Origin: Pseudomonadota bacterium
GTDB lineage: Bacteria; Pseudomonadota; Gammaproteobacteria; CALCKW01
DNA: 64,000 nt
Direction of reading: 5' to 3'
NCBI GenBank assembly: GCA_039196715.1
Contig: JBCCUP010000021.1
Location: 1-64,000 of the forward strand
The notes below the pieces were generated by a model, which was not told where the DNA came from, searched no databases, and was given only the letters and a program-made list of their open reading frames with translations. Shown one piece after another: positions 10,443 through 18,986 of this stretch. Made by a program: the position numbers and the translations under genes. How positions within the stretch are numbered: position 1 is the first letter of the stretch; each line of letters begins with the position of its first letter.

Positions 10443-10946
10443 ATGCGTATCCAGCGATCTGCCGAAGCCCTTCTCGACCAGCTGTCCGATGTTGTCGCGC
10501 AACTGCGTGAGCCGGACTTTTCACGGCCGGTGCCGACCCTGAGCGGTGCCTCGGTGGGCCAGCATATCCGACACACGATCGAGTTCTTCGGCTGTGTGAT
10601 CGACGGCGTGGGCGTCGGCACCGTCGACTACGATCAGCGTCGTCGCGACCCCGCACTCGAATCAGACCCGGTGGCCGCCTTGCATGCCATCGACGACATC
10701 AAGGGCTTTCTCGCGAGCACCGAGCACGATGCACTCCTGACGCTTCGGGTTGACTATAGCCTGGAGTCAGGCGACGCGTCCGAGATCCGCAGTTGTCTTT
10801 TCCGGGAACTGGCGTACAACATCGAGCACGCGATTCACCACATGGCGCTGATTCGGATCGGTGTGGCTGACATCGCCCCGCACGTCGCGCTGCCAGCGCA
10901 TTTTGGTGTCGCGAGCTCCACGGTCCGGTATCGGCAGGCGAGCTAG
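10443..10946 (+). CDS. DinB-family protein (four-helix bundle)
   Basis: A 167-residue protein with a DinB/YfiT-like pattern: an N-terminal helix, the histidine motif SVGQHIRHTIEFF near residue 40 and the second metal-site motif ELAYNIEHAIHHMALI near residue 125. The three conserved histidines that bind a divalent metal in this fold are present. Members act as thiol transferases or metal-dependent hydrolases, but many are unassigned. ATG 10443 is the best start; an upstream ATG at 10410 in the same frame would add 11 residues. The gene ends in TAG and converges on rapA. Confidence 0.7.
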   Translation: MRIQRSAEALLDQLSDVVAQLREPDFSRPVPTLSGASVGQHIRHTIEFFGCVIDGVGVGTVDYDQRRRDPALESDPVAALHAIDDIKGFLASTEHDALLTLRVDYSLESGDASEIRSCLFRELAYNIEHAIHHMALIRIGVADIAPHVALPAHFGVASSTVRYRQAS

Positions 10947-10985
10947 CGCGGCCCGCCGAGCGGCCCATCCGGCAGCGAACCCCGT

Positions 10986-11001
10986 GGCGCCTGCAGGCGC
11001 C
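10986..11001. terminator. Palindrome between convergent dinB-like gene and rapA
   Basis: A perfect 16 bp palindrome GGCGCC-TGCA-GGCGCC lies in the 72 bp gap where two genes converge. It can form a 6 bp GC stem on either strand but lacks T-tracts, so bidirectional termination is only suggested by its position. Confidence 0.3.
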
Positions 11002-11018
11002 TGACGAGGCGCGTGGGT

Positions 11019-13766
11019 TCAGTGCGTGAAGATGACGCGCACCGATTCGAGTTGCGGGGTGAGTTTGGCGAGACAAGTGACGATCTGCTGTTGCTCGGCC
11101 TGCAGTGCTGCGATCTCGGCGTCGCGCACCGGGGCGCCGAGTGTCCGCAAGGCCACCAGCCGGTCCTGCTCGGACCGGAAGTGTGCGCGGGCGGCTTCGA
11201 GGGCCTCTTCGGCGATCGGGGCCGCCTTGTCTATCGCGGTCTGCTCGATCTCGCCCATCCGGCGAGCCAGGGTGTCACGCTGGGCGTCGATCAACTGGCG
11301 GGCGGTGCCGCGGTCGATGTTCTTCACATTGATGGCCAGCCAGGTGCTTGGCACCTTGGTCGCGACCTCGAGCCCGCTGCGCGTGTGCAGGAGGCGCAGA
11401 TAGGTGACGGGCAGATACCGTTGCCACTGTTTGCCAGGTGCTGTGCTCTGCAGGCTGTACACCGTCTCCAGCAGGACCTCGCCGGGTTTGAAGGGCTGCG
11501 CCTTGAGCGCGACTGCCGCGGTCTTGCCGGTGTCGCCGTCGACCACGAGGTGCAGCAGGCCGCGCACCAGCGGGTGTTCCCAGGTGATGAATTCCAGGTC
11601 CTCTCGGTGCAGGGCGAGCTCACGGTTGTCCGTCCCGCTGCACCCGTCTTCGGGCAGGCCGGGAAAGTCGTTGTGCTCCGAGGCCGAGCCGATGTGGATG
11701 CTGTAGCTGTCGGCCGAGAGCTCCTCGAGCTCGAGCCCGAAACAGTCTGCTGCGCGTTCGATGAACGGCCAGGGGCCGGGTTGCTCGTCGAGTTGCTGCA
11801 GCTCGGTGGCAAGTTCGTGCGAGGCAACCGGGTCGGTGGACGCGAGTTCGAGCAAGCGGTCACGACCGGCGTCAAGCTGCGCGCGCACCTGCTCGGTGAC
11901 CGACTGAGTGGTGGCAATGAGCCGGTCGCACTGCGCCGTGTCCTCGGGCGCTGTCATCGCCGACTCGCGGGCATCGCCGAGTTTGCCGAGCACGGCGCTG
12001 CCGTAGTTGCAACTGCGCGCGAAGGCACCGAGGCCCTCGTCGTACCAGCGCAGCAGCACCTCGTCTGCGCTCTGCGCGCAGCAGGGCACGTGAATGACGA
12101 CGTCGCGCTTCTGCCCGATGCGGTCGACACGGCCAATGCGCTGCTCCAGCACATCGGGCGCGAGCGGCAGGTCGAACAGAATCACTTCGTTGACGAACTG
12201 GAAGTTGCGGCCTTCGCTGCCGACCGCCGACGAGATCAGAATCGGGCAACCGCTCTCGTCGTCGGCAAAGTGGGCGGCGGCGCGATCGCATTCGAGCACG
12301 CTCATGCCGCTGTGGAACACGGCGGCGACGATGCCGGCGCGCAAGCGCAACGCGGTTGCAATGTCGAGTGCGGTGTCGTCGTGTTCGCAGATCAGGAGGT
12401 AGCGCGTGTCCGGGTTGGCACGCAGCGTGGTCAGCAGCCAGTGCGACAGTACCTCGGTGCGCGCCTCACCCGCTGCCAGCGGCGGCAAGGCGTGTGTGCG
12501 CAAGCTTCGCTTCGGCATGCCACCGACCGATTGGCGTGTGTTCCGGAACAACACGCGACCGGTGCCGTGCCTGTCAATCAGTGTGTCGAGCACACGCCGT
12601 CGCGTGTCGGCGTCCATGTCCGTCTGCAGCAGCTCCCGCTGCGTGTCACCCTCGAGGTAGGCCGTGAGCGTGGCGAGCTGCGCCGGTGTGATCGGTGTCT
12701 CCGGCTCGAGCAGGGGCGTGGCGGCGTCGGCGACGTGGCGATAGGCTGCGTCGCTCGCCAGGTGCGCGTCGAGGTCGTGAAAGCGCTCCGGGTCCAGCAG
12801 CCTGAGGCGCGCAAAATGCCCCTCGGGCCCGAGCTGCTCGGGCGTCGCGGTCAACAGCAAAACGCCCGGTGCCGAGTTTGCCAGGCGTTCCACCAACGCG
12901 TAGGCCGGACTCGGTTGCTCGCGCGACCAGGCCACGTGGTGGGCCTCATCAACCACCAGTGTGTCCCACGACGCTGCGCACGCCTGCTCGGCCAGCGTGG
13001 CCTCGGAGAGCAGAATGGACAGCGGGCACAGCAGCAGTTGCCCGGTCTCGAACGCGTCTTCCGATTCCGGTGTGACCAGCGTGAACAGCAGGTTGAACCG
13101 GCGCCGCAGTTCGATCAGCCACTGGTGTTGCAGGGCGTCTGGCACCAGGATCAGTACCCGCCGGGCGCGGTTGGTCAGCAGCTGGCGGTGGATGATCAGC
13201 CCGGCTTCGATGGTCTTGCCGAGCCCGACTTCGTCGGCCAGCAACACACGCGGTTGGTGCCGGCGGCTGACCTGATCGGCGACGTAGAGTTGGTGGGGCA
13301 GCAGCTCGACCCGAGGGCCGTGGAGGCCGAGGTGAGAGGAGCGGTGCGCGGTGTCAAGCCGTCGCACGGCGTCGAGACGCAGCTCGAAATCGCGGTTGCG
13401 GCCGGTCTGGCCCGCCAGCAGGCGCTCGCGTGGCTGATTCAGGCTGTAGTTGGCGGTCAGCAGCGGCTCGGGCAGCTCCACGGTTTCGCCGGTGTCGAAG
13501 CGAGTGCCGTGGTAGACGAGCAACCGGTCATTGGCTGACACAGACGCAATCTGCAGGGACCAACCGTGCACCGTGTTGGCGGTGTCGCCCGGGTTCAGCT
13601 GCAGCCGCAACAGCGGGGCATTGTCGACGACGTAGCGTCGGGTCTCCTCGAGCAGCGGGAAAGCCAGCTCCACTTGCCGTGCCTCGACGGCGGTCACCAG
13701 GCCGAGCCCCAACTCGGGTTCGGCCTCGCTCAGAAAGCGTTGTCCAGGTTGAAATACGGTGCTCAC
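11019..13766 (-). CDS. rapA: RNA polymerase-associated ATPase RapA
   Basis: Swi2/Snf2-family ATPase of 915 residues (968 in E. coli) that binds core RNA polymerase and promotes its recycling. An N-terminal beta-rich Tudor-like region (FQPGQRFLSEAEPELGLG) precedes the ATPase, with Walker A DEVGLGKT (Lys184), DEAHH in motif II, and the C-terminal lobe motifs SEGRNFQF and QRIGRVDRIGQ. The C-terminal 350 residues match RapA-specific domains (HPLVRGLLHLV). RapA is essentially confined to Gammaproteobacteria and relatives, which helps place the organism. Start ATG 13766 is well supported. Confidence 0.95.
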   Translation of the reverse strand: MSTVFQPGQRFLSEAEPELGLGLVTAVEARQVELAFPLLEETRRYVVDNAPLLRLQLNPGDTANTVHGWSLQIASVSANDRLLVYHGTRFDTGETVELPEPLLTANYSLNQPRERLLAGQTGRNRDFELRLDAVRRLDTAHRSSHLGLHGPRVELLPHQLYVADQVSRRHQPRVLLADEVGLGKTIEAGLIIHRQLLTNRARRVLILVPDALQHQWLIELRRRFNLLFTLVTPESEDAFETGQLLLCPLSILLSEATLAEQACAASWDTLVVDEAHHVAWSREQPSPAYALVERLANSAPGVLLLTATPEQLGPEGHFARLRLLDPERFHDLDAHLASDAAYRHVADAATPLLEPETPITPAQLATLTAYLEGDTQRELLQTDMDADTRRRVLDTLIDRHGTGRVLFRNTRQSVGGMPKRSLRTHALPPLAAGEARTEVLSHWLLTTLRANPDTRYLLICEHDDTALDIATALRLRAGIVAAVFHSGMSVLECDRAAAHFADDESGCPILISSAVGSEGRNFQFVNEVILFDLPLAPDVLEQRIGRVDRIGQKRDVVIHVPCCAQSADEVLLRWYDEGLGAFARSCNYGSAVLGKLGDARESAMTAPEDTAQCDRLIATTQSVTEQVRAQLDAGRDRLLELASTDPVASHELATELQQLDEQPGPWPFIERAADCFGLELEELSADSYSIHIGSASEHNDFPGLPEDGCSGTDNRELALHREDLEFITWEHPLVRGLLHLVVDGDTGKTAAVALKAQPFKPGEVLLETVYSLQSTAPGKQWQRYLPVTYLRLLHTRSGLEVATKVPSTWLAINVKNIDRGTARQLIDAQRDTLARRMGEIEQTAIDKAAPIAEEALEAARAHFRSEQDRLVALRTLGAPVRDAEIAALQAEQQQIVTCLAKLTPQLESVRVIFTH

Positions 13767-13818
13767 GCGGGTCTCACTGTGGGGCGATCAAGCAACGGGG
13801 TGCTCGGCGGCGGTGGGG

Positions 13819-14604
13819 TCAGGGCCATGCAATGTGGGCGATACCGAGCGCGCTGACGCTCAGGAGAGCCGTACCCAGCACACGGTTGAATTGGGTGGCG
13901 TCGCCGGTCTGCAGCCAATCGTGGATCCGCATGCCGAGGATATGGCCCGCGGTCACACACGGCAGCAACCAGAGGTGGTGGACCCACTGCATGTCCACGC
14001 CAGCGAGCATCAACGCGATCACTTTCAGGCCGGTGACGACGAACCAGGTCACGAACAGCGTGTCACGCAGCGCCTCACGGGCCACGTGGCTTGCGAACAC
14101 CGCGGCAATCAGCGGCGCGCCGATCAAGGATATACCGCTCGCGTAGCCACCGATGGCCAGAAACACCACATCGGTGGACCAGTGACGGCTGGCAAAGGGT
14201 TTGTTGGTGATGTACCCGACCGCGTAGACCGCGATGATGGCGCAGATCACGAGGCTCACCGTTTCGCCGGGCAAGGTGAGCAGGCCGACGATACCGATGA
14301 ACTTGGGGACGGCCATGATGGCGAGTGCGTAGCCGAGAAACCGCCAATCGATCTGGCTGTGCGTGGTGGCCTGACCGGTGCCGCGCCAGGCGGCCACACG
14401 GTGGCGCCCGTGGGTGATCCAGAGTGAAAAGATCAGCAGGTGCACGGCCAACAGGGGCAGAAACAGCACCGGTTCGGGGTGCACCAGCAGCAGAAACGGC
14501 AGTGCCAACGCCGCGCCACCGAAACCGAGGCCGGAGCGCACGAACCCGCTCCAGACGAAGATCAGAGCGACGAGGACGAATTGGTAAGGGGCGAGTTCTG
14601 CCAC
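13819..14604 (-). CDS. Sulfite exporter TauE/SafE-family (TSUP) membrane protein
   Basis: A 261-residue integral membrane protein with about eight hydrophobic segments arranged as two halves, as in the TSUP family. The first half contains GFVRSGLGFGGAALALPFLLL, the conserved Gly-rich loop, and the second half has the matching YASGISLIGAPLIAAVF. Members export sulfite, sulfoacetate or other organosulfonates, or move other small anions; the substrate cannot be told here. It follows rapA on the same strand with 52 bp between. Confidence 0.85.
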   Translation of the reverse strand: MAELAPYQFVLVALIFVWSGFVRSGLGFGGAALALPFLLLVHPEPVLFLPLLAVHLLIFSLWITHGRHRVAAWRGTGQATTHSQIDWRFLGYALAIMAVPKFIGIVGLLTLPGETVSLVICAIIAVYAVGYITNKPFASRHWSTDVVFLAIGGYASGISLIGAPLIAAVFASHVAREALRDTLFVTWFVVTGLKVIALMLAGVDMQWVHHLWLLPCVTAGHILGMRIHDWLQTGDATQFNRVLGTALLSVSALGIAHIAWP

Positions 14605-14711
14605 GCGAGCGCTCGTCAGCCTACGAAACCCGCCAGTTTACCCCAGTGCTTTGTCGCCGTGACGAGTGAACACCGACTGTCGGACCGGCGACGCCACGGC
14701 GACCCCCGGGT

Positions 14712-15566
14712 TCAGCGGTACAGTGTCGGCACGCCGAGTTTTTCGTGGATCGCGTTGCAGGTCGCCTGTGACACGTCGAGGGCCTGGGCCAGCGAGTGCA
14801 GGTACTGAGCTTCGGATTGGGCGTCCAGGTCGATTGCGAGCACGCTCATCATGTACACCTGCTGGGCCATGTCCTTCGGGGTCTCGCGCGCGAGGCCCTC
14901 GACGTCCACGGGGGCCTGCATGACCTCGCGCACGAACGCGGCTTCGTCGGGGCTGATGTCGCCGAGGTGCTCGCCGATCCGCTGTCGCTCGCGCTCGTCA
15001 ATCTCGCCGTCGGCCTTGCAGGCCATGAGCATCGCGCGCAACAGGATCTCGGCCTTCTCTTCCTCGGTCGGGGCGGCGCTGAGCTGTTGGCCGTTGAGCG
15101 CGCTGTTCAGCAGGTCGCCGAGACTGTCAGTCGATCCTGAGGCGCCGCCCCCGAGGGCATCCAACAGGCCCCCGAGCCCGCCGCCACGCTGGCCATCGGC
15201 ACCGAGCGCGTTGCCGAGCGCACCGCCCAGTCCGCCGCCTCGGGCACCGCCGAGCAGGTCGCCAAGGCCGTCACCGCCGGCCGAGCCACCGGCGGCTGCC
15301 CGGCCCTGGCCGCCGCCGAGCACCGCACCCAGGACCCCGCCGAGCAGGCCGCCGCCGCTGGATCCGCCACCGCCGAGCACGCTGCCGAGCACATCCGTGA
15401 GACCGGGGCTGCCGGCATTGCCACCGGCCGCGCCGCCCAGCACACTGCCGAGGCCGCCGCTCGAGCCGCCCGACGGTGTCGCACTGCGGCGGTTGAGCAT
15501 TTTGCCGATACCGCGGGCCACCATCACGCCCATCGCGACCTTGCCCAGTGTTCCGATCATGTTCAT
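14712..15566 (-). CDS. DUF533 / TerB-like protein with glycine-rich linker
   Basis: A 284-residue protein in three parts: an N-terminal segment MNMIGTLGKVAMGVMVARGIGKML that looks like a membrane-associated helix, a long Gly/Ser/Ala linker with repeating GGLGG-type units (about residues 30-160), and a C-terminal TerB-like helical domain (EEEKAEILLRAMLMACKADGEIDE) ending at residue 284. DUF533 proteins such as YebE are often induced by envelope stress, but their function is not known. The acidic ADGEIDERE segment is typical of the TerB fold. The gene is divergent from the DHH protein. Confidence 0.82.
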   Translation of the reverse strand: MNMIGTLGKVAMGVMVARGIGKMLNRRSATPSGGSSGGLGSVLGGAAGGNAGSPGLTDVLGSVLGGGGSSGGGLLGGVLGAVLGGGQGRAAAGGSAGGDGLGDLLGGARGGGLGGALGNALGADGQRGGGLGGLLDALGGGASGSTDSLGDLLNSALNGQQLSAAPTEEEKAEILLRAMLMACKADGEIDERERQRIGEHLGDISPDEAAFVREVMQAPVDVEGLARETPKDMAQQVYMMSVLAIDLDAQSEAQYLHSLAQALDVSQATCNAIHEKLGVPTLYR

Positions 15567-15879
15567 GTGCGTCCCTCAGCGCTGGCCGACCTGGCCGTGT
15601 ACCGCCATGGTGGGACTTCCCGGCTCGGAGCTCAACCGCACACCGGGCGTGCGCCGCGCACACGTTGGCGGCCCGGGGCCACCGGCCCGCGGCTTTCTAC
15701 GCTGCCACGGCGTGCGTGACAAGCCGGAAGGGTGAGGTGTGGCGCACCCGGTCCACGGGGTTCAGTACCGCAATAATGTCTGTATACGATTGAAAATCGG
15801 ATTTCCGGGTTTCGGGGTCAAGACTGCCCGTGGACCGCCGATGAAAAGGGTGATGACGCCGATTCCGGAGACGATGTTG
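15567..15879. other. Divergent intergenic region, DUF533 and DHH genes
   Basis: This 313 bp gap must carry both promoters. An AT-richer stretch at 15765-15800 (CAATAATGTCTGTATACGATTG) is the most promoter-like part; TTCAGT followed by 16 bp and TATACG would be a weak sigma70 match facing the DHH gene. The frame of the DHH gene is open across the last 140 bp but its sequence there does not look conserved. Confidence 0.35.
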
Positions 15880-16842
15880 ATGGCCGACACCAAATTTCGC
15901 TTGGTGACCCGCAGTGATTTTGATGGATTGATCTGTGCCGTGCTGCTGAAGCACCTCGACCTGATAGACGACGTGACCTTCGTTCACCCGAAGGACATGC
16001 AAGACGGCAAGATCAACATCTCAGCGCGTGACATCACCACCAACCTGCCGTATGTGCCTGGCGCACACTTGTGTTTCGATCACCACTCCTCGGAGTTGCT
16101 GCGTGCTGACGCGCCGCAGAGCAACCATGTGATCGAGCCCGAAGCGCCGTCCGCTGCACGGGTGGTCTGGCGTCACTACGGCGGTCATGAGGCGTTCCCG
16201 GTTGAGTGGGACGAAATGATGGCGGCGGTCGACAAGGGCGATTCGGCGCAGTTCAGCCGCGAGGAGATTCTCGCACCCGAGGGCTGGAACCTGTTGAACT
16301 TCCTGATGGACGCGCGCACGGGGTTGGGCCGCTTCCACGAGTTCCGGATTTCCAACTACGCGCTGATGATGGAGCTGATCGATCACTGCAGCACCATGTC
16401 GATCGAACAGATCATGGCGCTGCCGGATGTGTTGGAGCGCTCGAACCTCTACCACGAGTGCAGCGAGAAATTCACCGCGCAGATCGCGCGTTGCGCGCGC
16501 GTGCACAGCAACCTCGTGGTGCTCGACCTGCGCGACGAAGAAACCATCTGGCCGGGCAACCGCTTCATGATTTACGCGCTCTACCCCGAGACCAACATTT
16601 CAATTCACGTGCTCTGGGGCCTGAAGCAGCAGAACACCGTGTTCGCGACCGGCAAGTCGATCATCGATCGCAGCTCGGCCACGAACGTGGGTGAAATGAT
16701 GTTGCGCTACGGCGGCGGGGGGCACGAGGCGGCGGGCACCTGTCAGGTGGCGAACGACCAGGCCGAGGCCGTGTTGTCGGAACTCATCGACCAGATCAAC
16801 GCCGACGGGCCGACACGCGACGCGGGCCAGGCGGCGGCCTGA
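15880..16842 (+). CDS. DHH-superfamily phosphoesterase
   Basis: A 320-residue protein of the DHH phosphoesterase superfamily (exopolyphosphatase, nanoRNase and cyclic dinucleotide phosphodiesterase relatives). Visible motifs are SDFDG with Asp13 and Asp15, the DHHSSE metal motif at 67-72 and the C-terminal GGGGHEAAGT that belongs to the DHHA1-type substrate domain. This set is enough for a metal-dependent phosphodiesterase, but the substrate is open. ATG 15880 is preferred because GGAG (15867-15870) sits 9 nt before it and the fold begins at KFRLVTRSD; in-frame ATGs at 15841 and 15874 are alternatives. A strong terminator follows. Confidence 0.8.
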   Translation: MADTKFRLVTRSDFDGLICAVLLKHLDLIDDVTFVHPKDMQDGKINISARDITTNLPYVPGAHLCFDHHSSELLRADAPQSNHVIEPEAPSAARVVWRHYGGHEAFPVEWDEMMAAVDKGDSAQFSREEILAPEGWNLLNFLMDARTGLGRFHEFRISNYALMMELIDHCSTMSIEQIMALPDVLERSNLYHECSEKFTAQIARCARVHSNLVVLDLRDEETIWPGNRFMIYALYPETNISIHVLWGLKQQNTVFATGKSIIDRSSATNVGEMMLRYGGGGHEAAGTCQVANDQAEAVLSELIDQINADGPTRDAGQAAA

Positions 16843-16871
16843 CCCGGGCAGCGCGGCATCACATCGGAAAA

Positions 16872-16897
16872 ACGCGCCCACCGGGCGCGTTTTTTTT
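16872..16897 (+). terminator. Rho-independent terminator after the DHH gene
   Basis: An 8 bp perfect stem ACGCGCCC / GGGCGCGT with the 3 nt loop ACC is followed directly by a run of seven T. It lies 30 bp after the DHH stop codon and is the clearest intrinsic terminator in the window. Confidence 0.95.
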
Positions 16898-16966
16898 GTC
16901 ACGGCGTTTTGTCGATCCCCCGTGCTAGAGTCCACTGCACACGCCCACGGGTGCGGTTGAGTCCCC

Positions 16967-17656
16967 ATGCTGGTTCTGCTTGTCGAAGACCACCGACTGC
17001 TTGCTGAGACGCTGATCGACTACCTCGAGAACGAGGACATCGAGTGCGACTACGCGGCGACTGGAAACGCAGGCCTGACGCTCGCGCAGGAGAACCGCTA
17101 CGATGCGATCGTGCTCGATGTCGGCTTGCCCGGCCTCTCGGGCCTCGACGTGTGCCGCGCGATCCGCAGCAGCGGCGTGCGGGACGTGCCGATTCTCATG
17201 TTGACCGCGCGTGATGAACTCGACGACAAGCTCAACGGATTCGAGGCCGGTGCGGACGACTATCTGGTCAAACCCTTCGAGCAGCGGGAACTGGTGGCGC
17301 GCTTGCGCGCGGTCACCAACCGGCACCGCGGCGTCTGGTCGCAACCCACGCTCGGCGTCGGCGATCTCGAGCTCGACACCGCGTCCTACCGGGTCACCCG
17401 CGCCGGTCAACGCATCAAGCTGTCGCCGGTGGGGTTCAAACTCCTGCACCTGCTGCTGCGGGAATCACCGGCTGTGGTGTCTCGTGCGGCCATGCTCAAC
17501 GCGCTCTGGGGTGACGACCTGCCGGACACCGACGCGCTGCGCAGTCACCTCTACAACCTGCGGCGTGCGGTCGATCAACCTTTCGATGTGCCGATGATCG
17601 AAACGGTCAAGGGCGTGGGGGTCAGGTTGGTTCCACCGCCGACAGCACCACGCTGA
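16967..17656 (+). CDS. OmpR/PhoB-family response regulator
   Basis: A 229-residue two-component regulator. The receiver domain (1-115) has the acidic pair Glu7/Asp8, the phosphoacceptor Asp51 in IVLDVGLPG, Thr80 and Lys102 in YLVKPF. The C-terminal winged helix (about 130-225) ends with the usual MIETVKGVGVRL beta-hairpin. The cognate kinase is most likely the gene that converges on it, whose last 35 bp overlap the end of this one on the opposite strand. Target genes are not known; the sequence gives no sign of the stimulus. Confidence 0.92.
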   Translation: MLVLLVEDHRLLAETLIDYLENEDIECDYAATGNAGLTLAQENRYDAIVLDVGLPGLSGLDVCRAIRSSGVRDVPILMLTARDELDDKLNGFEAGADDYLVKPFEQRELVARLRAVTNRHRGVWSQPTLGVGDLELDTASYRVTRAGQRIKLSPVGFKLLHLLLRESPAVVSRAAMLNALWGDDLPDTDALRSHLYNLRRAVDQPFDVPMIETVKGVGVRLVPPPTAPR

Positions 17657-18944
17657 TTTCCGTGCCCTGTCCGGGGTGGCTCTGCCAGTGAAGCGACCAG
17701 CCAAAGCGTTCGCAAACCCGTTTGACGATGTCGAGGCCCAGCCCGTGCCCTGCGGCGGCATCTGATTCACGGGCAAAGGGCGCTTGTATGCGCGACAAGG
17801 TGTCGAAGCTCATGCCCGGACCGGTGTCGGTGATCACCACGCGGTCGTGCATCATCGAGATGCGCACGCGGCCCTCGGGCGTGTAGTTGCAGGCGTTGCG
17901 CAGCAGGTTGCCGATGACAATCGCCAGGGCCTGTCGAGGCGCTTCGACGGCGATCGGCTGTTGCACGTCCACCGAGATCTCCACGTGGCCTTCGGGGTTG
18001 TGTGTGCTCGACACCTGCTCGACCAGGCGATTGAGCCAGTCCTGACTTACGGTGTTGCCCGTGCCAGGCTCTGCGTCCTCGCGCGCCAGCAGCAGCAGCG
18101 TCTCCATGGTCGAGAGCATGTCCTGGCAGGTTGAGCGGATGCGGCTGATTGCGCGTGTGCGCTTGTCGTGGTCCGGGTTGGCATCGAGCAGGTCGAGCGA
18201 ACCCAATACGACGGCCAACGGCGTGCGGATCTCGTGACTGATGTCGCGGGTGAATTCGCGTTCGCGCACGATCTGCTGTTGCAACCGCGATGTGAAGGCC
18301 TTGAGCGCGCCCGCGAGTGTGCGCACCTCGTGCGTCTGGTTGGTTTGGGTGTAGGCGTCGAGCCGCAGGTCGTCGAGCTTCTGGGTGTAGAGATTGAAGT
18401 GGCGCATGGTCGAGGCGAGTGAGGTGACCGGTGACAGGAAGCGGGCCGAGTACCGGTAGGCAAGCCAGGCCGAGGCGTAGATCACCACCAGCGCCAGGCT
18501 GAGTGGCACCACGCCGAAGTAGAACGACAAGCGCCGCACGCTCTGCTCGTCGAACACCAGCACCAGCCGTTGCCCGGCTTCCGTGGACACGTGGATCAGC
18601 GTGTCGAGGTCCGCGCGTTGCCAGCGCTGGAATCCGAGTGGGGCCTCAGCGAACTCGGTGGCCTCCGCGACGGGGGACAGGTGGCCGAGCAGGTTTGCCG
18701 TGTTCGGCGCCGGGTGTGAGGCGTCGTGCGAGCGCGCATCCCAGAAGTGTGCAGCCTCCTTTTCGAGTGCCGTGCGCACCATGACCTTCTCGACAACGAT
18801 GGCCGCCACGTACACACCGAGTGCCGTGATGACGCTGATGAACAGCATTTGCAGGATGTGCACGCGGAACAGGGTGCCGAGCAGTCCCTGACCGTCCAGT
18901 GGTGTCGCGAGGTCTTCACGTTGCGTTGACATGGGCTCACTCAC
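17622..18944 (-). CDS. Membrane sensor histidine kinase
   Basis: A 440-residue inner-membrane kinase. Two membrane segments (about 29-52 and 142-165) flank a roughly 90-residue periplasmic sensor. Then come a HAMP-like linker, the dimerisation helix with the phosphorylated His237 in DISHEIRTPLA, and the ATP-binding domain with N box NLLRNACNYTP, G1 box DTGPGMS and G2 box GHGLGLDIV. It is paired with the neighbouring response regulator but transcribed towards it, an unusual order because such pairs are normally co-transcribed. The sensor region matches nothing I recognise. Confidence 0.9.
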   Translation of the reverse strand: MSEPMSTQREDLATPLDGQGLLGTLFRVHILQMLFISVITALGVYVAAIVVEKVMVRTALEKEAAHFWDARSHDASHPAPNTANLLGHLSPVAEATEFAEAPLGFQRWQRADLDTLIHVSTEAGQRLVLVFDEQSVRRLSFYFGVVPLSLALVVIYASAWLAYRYSARFLSPVTSLASTMRHFNLYTQKLDDLRLDAYTQTNQTHEVRTLAGALKAFTSRLQQQIVREREFTRDISHEIRTPLAVVLGSLDLLDANPDHDKRTRAISRIRSTCQDMLSTMETLLLLAREDAEPGTGNTVSQDWLNRLVEQVSSTHNPEGHVEISVDVQQPIAVEAPRQALAIVIGNLLRNACNYTPEGRVRISMMHDRVVITDTGPGMSFDTLSRIQAPFARESDAAAGHGLGLDIVKRVCERFGWSLHWQSHPGQGTEISVVLSAVEPT

Positions 18945-18986
18945 AATGCAAATCAGTCAAAGAGGAATACGCGGAGACCGCGCACC

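Noticed and set aside
11013-13538. 841-codon plus-strand open frame opposite rapA
   Set aside because: It is antisense to a complete, strongly conserved RapA gene and has the His/Gln/Val/Gly composition expected of a reverse-frame shadow in GC-rich DNA.
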